Positions 1 to 7,756 of a stretch of 64,000 nucleotides of DNA are shown one piece after another; the first letter of the stretch is position 1, and each line of letters starts with the position of its first letter. The notes below the pieces were generated by a model that saw nothing but the letters and a program-made list of their open reading frames with translations, did not search any database and was not told the origin of the DNA. The position numbers were made by a program, and so were the translations under genes. Source of the DNA: a bacterium BMS3Bbin10 (GTDB lineage: Bacteria; Pseudomonadota; Alphaproteobacteria; Rhizobiales; Methyloligellaceae); assembly GCA_002897995.1 (NCBI GenBank), contig BDTT01000059.1:1-64000 (forward strand), read 5' to 3'.

Positions 1-1
1 C

Positions 2-715
2 TACACCTGCCGCGGCAAGCCCGGCAATTTTGCACCGGGTGTCTCCGCACGCATCCTTCTGGGGCTTGCCGTTCCCCGCAACTTCCGGCCCAGGCAGCTC
101 ACCCATTCGGTGCGCATCGTCTGGCCCGGGGGCAAGGGCGACGCCAACCCGGCCAATGACACGGCGCTCGCTACGATTCCCATCGCTGCGCCAACCGCGC
201 CGCCAAAGACGGTAACGCCGGAAGTGGTTCCGCCCAAGTCCGGGCCACGACCCCCGCCGCGTTGCACCGGCGGCAAGCTGCGCGCCGGCAAGCGCTGCGT
301 GTGCCCGCGCGGGAAGATCGAGGTGAGGGGCAGATGCGTCCGGCCCAAAGCCGGGCCGCCACCCCCGCCGCGTTGTACCGGCGGCAAGGTGCGCGCCGGC
401 AAGCGCTGTGTCTGTCCGCGCGGAACGAATGACATTCTGGGCGTTTGCATCCCGGTCAAGGTTGCGCCGCCACCCCCGCCACCTCCGCCGCGTTGCACCG
501 GCGGCAAGGTGCGCGCCGGCAAACGCTGCGTATGCCCGCGCGGGAAGATTGAGGTGAGGGGCAGATGCGTCCGGCCTCCGCCGCCATCGCCGCCGCCTGC
601 GCCGCCGAAGCAGGGCACGATAATCGAGATGATCCCGATGCAGCCTCTCTGCCCCAGCGGTCAATACTGGAACAAATACGCCAAGCCTCCGCGATGCAGC
701 CCCGTTCCCAGGTGA
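2..715 (+). CDS. Proline-rich Cys-repeat protein, 5' end outside window
   Basis: The reading frame is open from the first bases and ends at TGA 713-715, so the start codon lies upstream of the window. About 35 residues from the left edge it reads like the end of a DUF11/CARDB-type beta-sandwich domain (DANPANDTA). After a Pro-rich stretch come three near-identical blocks of about 30 residues with the pattern RCTGGK-x-RAGKRCVCPRG-x-G-x-C, separated by runs of proline. The tail has one more Cys pair. Such C-x-CPxG repeats occur in exported or surface proteins of alphaproteobacteria, so an envelope or extracellular location is likely, but no function can be assigned. The blocks look like recent internal duplications because they are nearly identical at the DNA level. 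Confidence 0.75.
   Translation, partial: YTCRGKPGNFAPGVSARILLGLAVPRNFRPRQLTHSVRIVWPGGKGDANPANDTALATIPIAAPTAPPKTVTPEVVPPKSGPRPPPRCTGGKLRAGKRCVCPRGKIEVRGRCVRPKAGPPPPPRCTGGKVRAGKRCVCPRGTNDILGVCIPVKVAPPPPPPPPRCTGGKVRAGKRCVCPRGKIEVRGRCVRPPPPSPPPAPPKQGTIIEMIPMQPLCPSGQYWNKYAKPPRCSPVPR
252..576 (+). repeat. Three tandem ~95-bp coding repeats with proline spacers
   Basis: Units lie at about 252-346, 363-456 and 483-576. Each encodes one Cys-rich block of about 30 residues. Units 1 and 3 are nearly identical along their length. Unit 2 matches in its first half but diverges in its second (NDILGVCIPVK instead of KIEVRGRCVRP). The spacers are runs of CCN/CCG codons of different length, which suggests copy-number change by slippage or unequal recombination. 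Confidence 0.85.
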
Positions 716-1030
716 GGGCGCGGAGGGTTGCGTGCGGCCTCAACTGACAAGATAACCCATGAGGTCCCCGCGCCCATTCCGGGTCAGTTCCCTCAAACCT
801 GTCACGGAGTCAGTTTCAAGGAAACAGGGCCGGCACTGCCGATCAATGCCGGATTGCGGCCTCAGGCCAATTCGCGTAGGGAGAGTTGAGAGGGCATGAC
901 GCAATAGAGGTGCGCGGCGAGGAGTGATTCAAGCTCCAGGATGGGCCGCGGCTGGACTTCCTTATTGGCGTTTAATGCAGAGTTTTACAAATGTTCAATG
1001 CATTGAATAATATATTGTTTTAATGCGCCG
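716..1030. other. Non-coding stretch before tRNA-Arg
   Basis: I see no convincing gene here. The left part is GC-rich. The last ~60 bp are AT-rich and probably hold the tRNA promoter. A perfect palindrome at 994-1007 is listed separately. Confidence 0.6.
994..1007. promoter_or_regulatory. Perfect 14-bp palindrome upstream of tRNA-Arg
   Basis: TTCAATGCATTGAA is a perfect palindrome in an AT-rich stretch 24 bp before tRNA-Arg. It could be an operator or simply part of the promoter region. No regulator in the window points to it. Confidence 0.35.
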
Positions 1031-1107
1031 GGTCCCGTAGCTCAACCGGATAGAGCGGCGGATTTCTAATCCGCAGGTTGCAGGTTCGAGTCCTGCCGGG
1101 ATCGCCA
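1031..1107 (+). tRNA. tRNA-Arg (anticodon TCT)
   Basis: This is a 77-nt cloverleaf. The acceptor stem pairs 1031-1037 with 1097-1103, including one G-T wobble at the second pair. The anticodon loop is TTTCTAA flanked by GCGGA/TCCGC, giving TCT, which reads AGA/AGG. The T-loop is TTCGAGT, and the discriminator G is followed by an encoded CCA at 1105-1107. Confidence 0.97.
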
Positions 1108-1160
1108 TCCCCAGCATTTGCGGCTGAAAACCCGCACGATCTCGCCAGATTGCCCCCGTT

Positions 1161-2357
1161 TCAGCCGATCGCGCGCAGCCGCTTGAACCCGGCGTCCAGA
1201 TCGGCCTTCAGATCTTCCGTATTTTCCAGCCCGATGTGAAACCGCAGGGCCGGGCCTTCCCCCTTCCATTGGGTGGCTGTCCGGTAGGGCGTTGGATCGA
1301 AGGGGATCACCAGGCTCTCATACCCGCCCCATGACGCCCCCATCCCGAACAGCGTCAAACCATCGAGCATGGCCGCGACGGCTTTGTGCGAACAGTCCTT
1401 CAGAATGATCGAGAAGAGGCCGGACGCCCCCCTGAAATCACGTTTCCAGAGATCATGCTGCGGGTGGTCTTCGCGCGCGGGATGAATGACCCTCGCAACC
1501 TCGGGCCGCCCGGCGAGCCAGTCGGCCATCTCAAGCGCGGAGCGCCAGTGGCGCTCCAGCCGCAGCGAAATGGTTCGCAGGCCGCGCAGGCAAAGCTGTG
1601 TGTCCTCCGGCCCCGGGCACTGTCCCAAATCGCCATGCGTCTGCCGCAGTTGTTTGGCTAGGGCTTTGGTTGCCGTGATCGATCCCAGATTGGCGTCGGA
1701 ATGACCGCTGAAATATTTCGTTCCGGCATTCACGACCAGATCGGCGCCGAGCGCGAGCGGGTTGCAGTAGATTGGCGTTGCCCAGGTGTTATCAGCCAAT
1801 ACCGGCACATCCCGGGCGCGAGCGGCCCTGGCAATAGCCGGCAAATCCTGGATTTCGAATGTCTGCGATCCTGGAGACTCCGTGTAGACCAACTGCGTGT
1901 TGTCCTGGATAAGCTCGGCGATGCCATCTGCGATCAAGGGATCGAAATAAGTGATTTCAACGCCCAGCCGTTTCAGGATGCCTTCGCATATTTTGCGCGC
2001 GGGCTGATACACGGCGTCGGTTACAAGCACATGGCCGCCCGCGCTCACTACCGAAAGAAGGCTGATACCGCAGGCGGATAATCCTGAAGAGGTGAGCACC
2101 GTATGCGCGCCGCCTTCCAGTTCGGTTACCGCGTTCTCCAGCGCCCGTATGGTGGGGGTTCCGCGGCGGCCATAGGTATATTCCTGCGAGTGCGCGCTGA
2201 ACGCTTCCATGCTCGGATAGAGAATCGTCGATCCCCGGTACAGAGGCGGATTCACGAAACCGTGGCTGTCAAAGGGATTGCCGCCCAGATGCGCCAGCCG
2301 AGTCTCTATCTTGTGCCCCCCGGCGCCAGCCTTGCCGGATTCTTTTGATTTGGACAT
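1161..2357 (-). CDS. metC: Cystathionine beta-lyase
   Basis: A 398-residue PLP enzyme of the Cys/Met metabolism family (MetC/PatC type). It cleaves cystathionine to homocysteine, pyruvate and ammonia in methionine synthesis. The Schiff-base lysine is K214 in NAGTKYFSGHSD; YTYGRRGTPT near residue 60 and LADNTWATP near 188 are typical substrate and cofactor regions. I chose the ATG at 2357 because the homologous part starts soon after it, although the frame stays open upstream. It is divergent from aapJ, a pairing also known in rhizobia. Related gamma-synthases and gamma-lyases share the fold, but the MetC assignment fits best. Confidence 0.93.
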   Translation of the reverse strand: MSKSKESGKAGAGGHKIETRLAHLGGNPFDSHGFVNPPLYRGSTILYPSMEAFSAHSQEYTYGRRGTPTIRALENAVTELEGGAHTVLTSSGLSACGISLLSVVSAGGHVLVTDAVYQPARKICEGILKRLGVEITYFDPLIADGIAELIQDNTQLVYTESPGSQTFEIQDLPAIARAARARDVPVLADNTWATPIYCNPLALGADLVVNAGTKYFSGHSDANLGSITATKALAKQLRQTHGDLGQCPGPEDTQLCLRGLRTISLRLERHWRSALEMADWLAGRPEVARVIHPAREDHPQHDLWKRDFRGASGLFSIILKDCSHKAVAAMLDGLTLFGMGASWGGYESLVIPFDPTPYRTATQWKGEGPALRFHIGLENTEDLKADLDAGFKRLRAIG

Positions 2358-2491
2358 ATGGAACGCCTTCGGATGAGAAAATGTGGTTTGAACAGGCGGG
2401 AACACGGGCGTCAAGCCCTTGTCCCAACCTTTGGATTTTCTGGGATGGCGGCGCTCGCCATGACAGTGTAAACAAATGCGTGGAAAGTGCC

Positions 2492-3571
2492 ATGGGCAGG
2501 TTGCTGCGCATCGGTTTGGCGTTACGGGTTGCAGCAGTGAAAATTCGTTCAGGAATGAAATGGGGCCGGGTTGCGCTGCTCTTCGGCTTTTCGCTCTCGT
2601 TGGCCATCTCGCCCGCAATTGCCGCCACACTCGACGATGTTAAAGCCAAAGGCTTTCTGGAATGCGGGGTGAACTATGGACTTCCCGGATTTTCCGACAG
2701 CGATGTGAAGGGAAACTGGCGCGGCATGGACGTGGATATTTGCCGCGGCCTCGGCGCGGCAATATTCGGAAGCGCCGACAAGGTGAAGTTCGTGCCATTG
2801 ACGGCCAAGGAGCGGTTCACCGCGCTTCAGTCGGGCGACGTAGATGTTTTATCGCGCAACACGACCTGGACCATGACCCGCGATACCGCGCTCGGCCTCA
2901 ACTTTGTAGGCGTGACCTATTATGATGGCCAGGGATTCATGGTGCGCAAGAAACTCGGCGTCACCAGCGTTCTTGAACTTTCCGGCATAACCATCTGCAC
3001 CCAGTCCGGCACCACTACGGAAATGAATGTCGGCGATTTTTTCAATGCCAGGAAAATGCCCTTCAAACTTGCGACTTTTTCAAAAACCGAAGACACGGTT
3101 CAGGCCTATGAGGTGGGTGACTGCGATGCGTTTACGGCCGATGCCTCGCAGCTCTATGCGTTTCGCCTGAAACTGGCCGATCCGGACGCGCATGTGGTGT
3201 TGCCTGAAATTATCTCCAAGGAGCCGCTGGGCCCGGTTGTGCGGCAGGGCGATGACCAGTGGTTCAATTTGGTCAAATGGACGGTTTTTGCGCTGCTCGA
3301 TGCCGAAGAACTCGGTATAACCAGCGCCAACATCGATGAAAAGCGAGCGTCGAAAAATCCCGCGATCCGGCGGCTTCTGGGTCTTGACGGCGATCTCGGG
3401 CGCAAGCTGGGCCTGGACAATGACTGGGCGGTCCGGCTCATCAAGGCGGTCGGAAATTATGGTGAAATATTCAAACGGAATGTAGGGTCGGGTTCGCCGC
3501 TGAAGATCGCAAGAGGCGTGAACAGGCTTTGGAACAAGGGGGGCATCCATTACGCCCCGCCGGTACGTTAA
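2492..3571 (+). CDS. aapJ: General L-amino acid ABC transporter, periplasmic binding protein
   Basis: A family-3 solute-binding protein, close to rhizobial AapJ, that captures polar amino acids in the periplasm. The mature part begins near ATLDDVKAKGFLECGV and contains the family stretches KERFTALQSGDVDVLSRNTTWT, YYDGQGFMVRK and LPEIISKEPLGP. A signal peptide ends at SPAIAA. I chose ATG 2492 because GGAAAG lies about 6 bp upstream. ATG 2555, which gives a more standard signal peptide, is a real alternative. In known operons aapQ and aapM follow, but here the ATPase gene comes next after only 72 bp. Confidence 0.88.
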   Translation: MGRLLRIGLALRVAAVKIRSGMKWGRVALLFGFSLSLAISPAIAATLDDVKAKGFLECGVNYGLPGFSDSDVKGNWRGMDVDICRGLGAAIFGSADKVKFVPLTAKERFTALQSGDVDVLSRNTTWTMTRDTALGLNFVGVTYYDGQGFMVRKKLGVTSVLELSGITICTQSGTTTEMNVGDFFNARKMPFKLATFSKTEDTVQAYEVGDCDAFTADASQLYAFRLKLADPDAHVVLPEIISKEPLGPVVRQGDDQWFNLVKWTVFALLDAEELGITSANIDEKRASKNPAIRRLLGLDGDLGRKLGLDNDWAVRLIKAVGNYGEIFKRNVGSGSPLKIARGVNRLWNKGGIHYAPPVR

Positions 3572-3643
3572 TATTTATTGAGACAATGCTTGAGTGTGAG
3601 GCCCAAGAAACGCAATACTCGGGCACGGTTATGGGGGAGTAGC

Positions 3644-4477
3644 ATGGCAAACGCACCAAAACGGAAAAAAGCGCCGGCAAAGAAATCCGCGGACGGTTCG
3701 GGAAACGGCCGCGCCGCCAGCCCGGGCGAGATGACCGTCAGCGATGAGGTGGCGATCGATATCAGCGGCATGCATAAATGGTACGGTAATTTCCATGTTC
3801 TGAAAGACATCAATCTCAAAGTGAACAAGCGCGAGAGGATTGTGATCTGCGGTCCCTCCGGTTCAGGTAAATCCACGCTGATCCGCTGTATCAACCGGCT
3901 CGAAGAACACCAGAGGGGCGACATCATCGTCGATGGCATCGAACTCACGGGCGATCTGAAAAAGATCGATGAGATTCGCCGTGAAGTCGGCATGGTGTTC
4001 CAGCATTTCAATCTGTTCCCTCATTTGACCATCCTGGAAAACTGCACGCTTGGCCCCATCTGGGTGCGTAATCTGCCCAAGGCGGAAGCCGAAGAGATCG
4101 CAATGAAGTATCTGGAGCGCGTTCAGATTCCGGAGCAGGCGCTCAAATTTCCGGGCCAGCTCTCGGGCGGCCAGCAGCAGCGCGTCGCGATTGCGCGCTC
4201 CTTGTGCATGAGCCCCAAGATCATGCTGTTCGACGAGCCGACATCCGCGCTCGATCCGGAAATGATCAAGGAAGTGCTCGACGTGATGGTCAACCTGGCG
4301 CATGAGGGCATGACCATGCTCGTGGTGACCCATGAGATGGGTTTTGCCAAAGAGGTGGCCAACCGCGTCGTTTTCATGGACGAGGGGGAGATTATCGAGG
4401 AGAACGAGCCCGAGCCGTTCTTCGAAAATCCGCAGCATGAGCGCACAAAACTCTTCCTGAGCCAGATCCTGATCTAG
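3644..4477 (+). CDS. aapP: General L-amino acid ABC transporter, ATP-binding protein
   Basis: A 277-residue ABC ATPase that powers polar amino-acid import. Walker [10 protein letters not shown] is at about 70-78, the Q-loop at VFQHFN, the signature LSGGQQQR near 173-180 and Walker B IMLFDEP near 193-199. The C-terminus [18 protein letters not shown] matches AapP closely. A Lys-rich N-terminal tail of about 30 residues precedes the domain. ATG 3644 has a strong GGGGGAG site. The stop codon TAG lies in the CTAG that begins the repeat at 4474. No permease gene adjoins it, so the membrane partners would have to be encoded elsewhere. Confidence 0.92.
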   Translation: MANAPKRKKAPAKKSADGSGNGRAASPGEMTVSDEVAIDISGMHKWYGNFHVLKDINLKVNKRERIVICGPSGSGKSTLIRCINRLEEHQRGDIIVDGIELTGDLKKIDEIRREVGMVFQHFNLFPHLTILENCTLGPIWVRNLPKAEAEEIAMKYLERVQIPEQALKFPGQLSGGQQQRVAIARSLCMSPKIMLFDEPTSALDPEMIKEVLDVMVNLAHEGMTMLVVTHEMGFAKEVANRVVFMDEGEIIEENEPEPFFENPQHERTKLFLSQILI

Positions 4478-4600
4478 TGCGTATCACCGATAAGCCTGTC
4501 CCCGCGAAGGCGGGGATGGAAACCGGTTATCGGAAAAATGATACGCATAAACAAAGCCAAGATCGCGGTTTTGATTCCATCAAAACATGAAGCGATCTAG
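4474..4600. repeat. Dispersed palindromic element, copy A
   Basis: A 127-bp intergenic element bounded by CTAG at 4474-4477 and 4597-4600. It folds as two hairpins. The first has nested perfect arms: TGCGTATCA 4478-4486 with 4539-4547, CCGATAA 4487-4493 with 4527-4533, and CCCCGC 4500-4505 with 4510-4515. The second is built on GATCGC/GCGATC and TTTTGAT/ATCAAAA around 4561-4597. Copy B at 33209-33336 is nearly identical. The left CTAG contains the TAG stop of aapP. Its style resembles intergenic palindromes common in Hyphomicrobiales genomes; it carries no coding frame. Confidence 0.9.
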
Positions 4601-4637
4601 CCGCGGTTGCCTGCCGGCGTTCTGAAAGGCGCGATTT

Positions 4638-5495
4638 TTAATCGCCCGTTTCGATGGGCAGGGTGTCGCCGGCGCCCCATTCGCTCCATGAGCCGTCGTA
4701 AACCGAGGTCTGGCGGTGGCCGAGTATTGCCAGCGCCAGGGTCAGAATGCTCGCGGTCACGCCGGAACCGCAGGTGTTGGCGATGGGCCGCGAGAGGTCA
4801 ACGCCGGCATTCCTGAAAATCTTTTTCAAGTCTTCCGCCGGCTTGAACGTGCCATCCGAGTTCAGCAGATCGGAGTAGGGCAGGTTGAGCGAGCCTGGAA
4901 TATGCCCCGATCTCAAGCCTTCTCTGGGTTCCGGAGCCTCCCCGCGAAAGCGGTCCGCGGCGCGCGCGTCGACGATTTGCGCCGATTTATCGGAGGTCAT
5001 GGCGAGGATTTCATCGCGGTCACGTATAAGTTCGGCATTTCGTCTGGAGGTGAAATGCCTTGGGCCGCGCGTTTGCGGCGGACCCTCCGCCAGGGGGCGG
5101 TCTTCAGCCTTCCATTTGGCAAGCCCGCCATTCAGCACGGCCACGTCTTCTTTGCCCATCGCCCGGAACGTCCACCACACCCGGGCGGCTGAAAATATGC
5201 CCTGTGCATCATAGATAACCAGCCGCATGCCATCTCCGATCCCCATCTTCCTCATGGCTGAGGAAAACTGCTCGGGGCTCGGCAGCATATGCGGCAGCGG
5301 AATGCGGGTGTCGGCAATCTTGTCGATATCGAAAAATACGGCCCCCGGTATGCGCGATTCCAGATGTTCCTGATAGGGGTCGCGCCCCGCGCCCGGCAAA
5401 TACCAGGTGGCATCGATTACGGCCAGATCCGGCGCATCGAGATGTTCGGCCAGCCAGCCGGTTTCCACCAGCCATTTGTCTGACAAATCCGGCAT
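4638..5495 (-). CDS. sseA: 3-Mercaptopyruvate sulfurtransferase
   Basis: A 285-residue two-domain rhodanese. The N-terminal domain (about 1-140) is the inactive one. The C-terminal domain carries catalytic Cys242 in the loop CGSGVTA, the form typical of mercaptopyruvate rather than thiosulfate sulfurtransferases. It moves sulfur from 3-mercaptopyruvate, a product of cysteine breakdown, to thiol acceptors in the cytoplasm. It probably forms a minus-strand transcript with alaX and cysK upstream (35 bp between sseA and alaX). The start ATG at 5495 gives the usual length. Confidence 0.92.
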   Translation of the reverse strand: MPDLSDKWLVETGWLAEHLDAPDLAVIDATWYLPGAGRDPYQEHLESRIPGAVFFDIDKIADTRIPLPHMLPSPEQFSSAMRKMGIGDGMRLVIYDAQGIFSAARVWWTFRAMGKEDVAVLNGGLAKWKAEDRPLAEGPPQTRGPRHFTSRRNAELIRDRDEILAMTSDKSAQIVDARAADRFRGEAPEPREGLRSGHIPGSLNLPYSDLLNSDGTFKPAEDLKKIFRNAGVDLSRPIANTCGSGVTASILTLALAILGHRQTSVYDGSWSEWGAGDTLPIETGD

Positions 5496-5530
5496 GGGTT
5501 CGTGGCCCTCCCAAATATTCCAGCTGCCCC

Positions 5531-6247
5531 TCAGGACAGGACTATGCGGACGCGCCTGTTTTGCGCGCCTTTCTTTTCAATCTTCGAGACCCGAAGCGAA
5601 CCGATTTCGCGCGTGTTCGCCACATGAGTGCCGCCGCAGGGTTGCAGATCGACATCGCCGACCGCGATCATTCGAACTTTCCCCGCGCCGGTCGGTGGTT
5701 TGACGGCCATGGTGCGCACAAGGTCCGGCTGCGCGGCCAATTCCTCATCGCTGATCCACTTCATGGAAACGGGCAAATCCCGCAGTGCCAGCTTGTTGAG
5801 TTCTTCCGACAAGGCATCCTTGTCGAGACCGGCATCGGGAATGTCGAAATCGAGCCGGCCCTGGCCCTCGCCAATGGAGCCCCCGGTTACAGGATAGGGG
5901 AGGACGGCACAAAGCAAATGCAGCGCCGTGTGGACCCGCATGCGAGCGTAGCGCAGGTCCCAGTCGAGGACGCATTGCACTTTTTCTCCCGCGCCAAGCG
6001 CGCTGGAGCCCTCCTCCGGCACATGAATGATCGCGCCGCTGTCCTTGTCGCAGAGGGTCGTGGCGATCGAAATATCCGTGCCGTCCGGGCGCTTCAGGGT
6101 GCCGGCGTCTCCAGGCTGGCCGCCGCCGGTGGGGTAAAATACGGTTCTGTCCAGAATGATGCCGCCGCGTTCATTGACCCCTGAGACTTCGGCTTCACAG
6201 CATTTTGCATAGCTGTCTTCACGAAACAGTTCCTGCGTCTTGTTCAT
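5531..6247 (-). CDS. alaX: Alanyl-tRNA editing protein (AlaX-type trans-editing deacylase)
   Basis: A 238-residue free-standing editing domain related to the second part of alanyl-tRNA synthetase. It hydrolyses Ser-tRNA-Ala, and possibly Gly-tRNA-Ala. The zinc and catalytic motifs are present: HTALH at 106-110 and C204-x3-H208 in QPCGGTHVA. The N-terminal TVFYPTGGGQPGDAGTL is the conserved glycine-rich stretch. The length matches the AlaX-M class with an N-terminal beta-barrel. It sits between cysK and sseA on the same strand, inside a sulfur amino-acid cluster. Confidence 0.92.
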   Translation of the reverse strand: MNKTQELFREDSYAKCCEAEVSGVNERGGIILDRTVFYPTGGGQPGDAGTLKRPDGTDISIATTLCDKDSGAIIHVPEEGSSALGAGEKVQCVLDWDLRYARMRVHTALHLLCAVLPYPVTGGSIGEGQGRLDFDIPDAGLDKDALSEELNKLALRDLPVSMKWISDEELAAQPDLVRTMAVKPPTGAGKVRMIAVGDVDLQPCGGTHVANTREIGSLRVSKIEKKGAQNRRVRIVLS

Positions 6248-6260
6248 ATTCGCATGCCCG

Positions 6261-6308
6261 CCATCGGCTCTTGTTTCACACAGACCATCGGCTCTTGTTT
6301 CACACAGA
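6261..6308. repeat. 24-bp perfect tandem duplication over the cysK stop codon
   Basis: Two identical 24-bp units at 6261-6284 and 6285-6308, beginning CCATCGGCTC and ending CACACAGA. The right copy contains the last codons and stop of cysK (minus strand). The left copy is a duplicate of that tail in the short gap before alaX. Confidence 0.93.
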
Positions 6309-7337
6309 AACGTCCGGGATTTCCGGAGAGGGCCGATCCAGCCAGGGCGGCGCCGGCAATCCCTTCTCCTTCAGGAAGGCCGGGTTGAACAGCTTGCTTT
6401 GATACCGGCTGCCATGGTCGCACAGAACTGTCACGATGGTGTGTCCGGGCCCTAAGTCTTTGGCCAGCCGGATTGCCCCCGCGACATTGATGCCGCTGGA
6501 GCCGCCCAGCAGCAGGCCTTCCTTCTCCGCCAGTTCGAACAGGACGGGAATGGCTTCTTCGTCGGGGATGATATAGGGGCGCTCGACCTTGATATCTTCA
6601 ATGATGCAGGTCGATCGCCCCAGCCCAATTCCCTCCGCGACCGAGCCCCCTTCAGACGCCTTCGCCTCGCCCGTCGAAAACAGAGAATACATCGCCGCGC
6701 CGCACGGGTCGGCGCAGCCGATAACGATGTCCGGGCTTTTTTCGCGCAAATAGGTTGAAACCCCCGCGATGGTGCCGCCGGTGCCGATGGCGCAGATAAA
6801 CCCGTCTATCCTGCCGCCCGTCTGCTCCCAGATCTCCGGGCCGGTGGTCGCATAGTGTGCCTTGCGGTTGTCCATATTGTTCCACTGATCCGCGAATAGC
6901 ACGCCATGGGGCTCGCTCTCGGCCAGCTTCTCCGCCAGCCGCCGCGCGATATGCTGGTAGTTGTTGGGGTTCTTGAAGGGCAGGGCGGGGACCTCGATCA
7001 GGGTGACTCCGGCAAGGCGCAGAATATCCTTCTTCTCCTGGCTCTGTGTCTCGGGGATAACAATCCAGGTCCGGTAATTGCGCGCGCTCGCCACGAGGGC
7101 GATTCCGATGCCGGTATTTCCCGCCGTCCCCTCAACGATCAGCCCGCCGGGCTTCAGATCGCCGCGCGCCTCCGCTTCGAGGATCATCTGCCGGGCGGCC
7201 CGGTCCTTGACCGATTGTCCCGGATTAAGGAATTCCGCCTTGCCGAGAATGGTGCAGCCGGTTGCCTGGGAAGGGCCCCGCAGCTTGATGAGAGGTGTGT
7301 TGCCGATCGCATCGACAACGCTTGTTTTTATATCCAA
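6300..7337 (-). CDS. cysK: Cysteine synthase A (O-acetylserine sulfhydrylase)
   Basis: A 345-residue fold-type II PLP enzyme that makes cysteine from O-acetylserine and sulfide. The Schiff-base lysine is K44 in GQSVKDRAA, the cofactor and substrate loop is EGTAGNTGIGIA near 88, and the phosphate loop is GTGGTIAG. It is longer than E. coli CysK by about 20 residues, with a tail SKLFNPAFLKEKGLPAPPWL seen in alphaproteobacterial homologues. ATG 7337 lies just upstream of the conserved IGNTPLIKL. It heads the minus-strand group cysK-alaX-sseA. Cystathionine beta-synthase activity is an alternative for this family but less likely. Confidence 0.92.
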   Translation of the reverse strand: MDIKTSVVDAIGNTPLIKLRGPSQATGCTILGKAEFLNPGQSVKDRAARQMILEAEARGDLKPGGLIVEGTAGNTGIGIALVASARNYRTWIVIPETQSQEKKDILRLAGVTLIEVPALPFKNPNNYQHIARRLAEKLAESEPHGVLFADQWNNMDNRKAHYATTGPEIWEQTGGRIDGFICAIGTGGTIAGVSTYLREKSPDIVIGCADPCGAAMYSLFSTGEAKASEGGSVAEGIGLGRSTCIIEDIKVERPYIIPDEEAIPVLFELAEKEGLLLGGSSGINVAGAIRLAKDLGPGHTIVTVLCDHGSRYQSKLFNPAFLKEKGLPAPPWLDRPSPEIPDVSV

Positions 7338-7599
7338 GGGAACTGCCTTCCAATTCCGGGGTTATGGCCTGAAGCAATACCGGTCAGCCTACAAATGGCG
7401 GACCCGCTCCGCAACCGCTACCCGCGCCGCCAAAAGTCGGCAGTTTGGCCTTGATACCCCGGCATGTGGCGGCGGAGCATCCACTTTCCGCAATTGCATG
7501 CCCGCTTCTGTCAGTTTGCCACACCTCAAACTTTCAAACCATCGTCGCAATAGGCTAGCGGCAATCAAATCCTCTGTGATATAGGATGCGCGTCCCGAG

Positions 7600-7684
7600 G
7601 CGGGCGTGGTGGAATTGGTAGACACGCCAGATTTAGGATCTGGTGGCTTTGGCCGTGGGGGTTCAAGTCCCTCCGCCCGCACCA
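7600..7684 (+). tRNA. tRNA-Leu (anticodon TAG)
   Basis: An 85-nt class II tRNA with a long variable arm. The acceptor stem pairs 7600-7606 with 7674-7680. The anticodon stem CCAGA/TCTGG holds the loop TTTAGGA, giving TAG, which reads CUN leucine codons. T-loop TTCAAGT, discriminator A, encoded CCA at 7682-7684. Confidence 0.97.
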
Positions 7685-7756
7685 AAACGTCAACGGCCCG
7701 GAATGATAAAGACGGTATCCCGAAACACTTAATCAGGTTCTAGAAGCAAGACAGTC

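Noticed and set aside
1031-1107. tRNA-Arg as an attachment site for an integrated element
   Set aside because: No integrase and no second copy of the tRNA 3' end were seen nearby.
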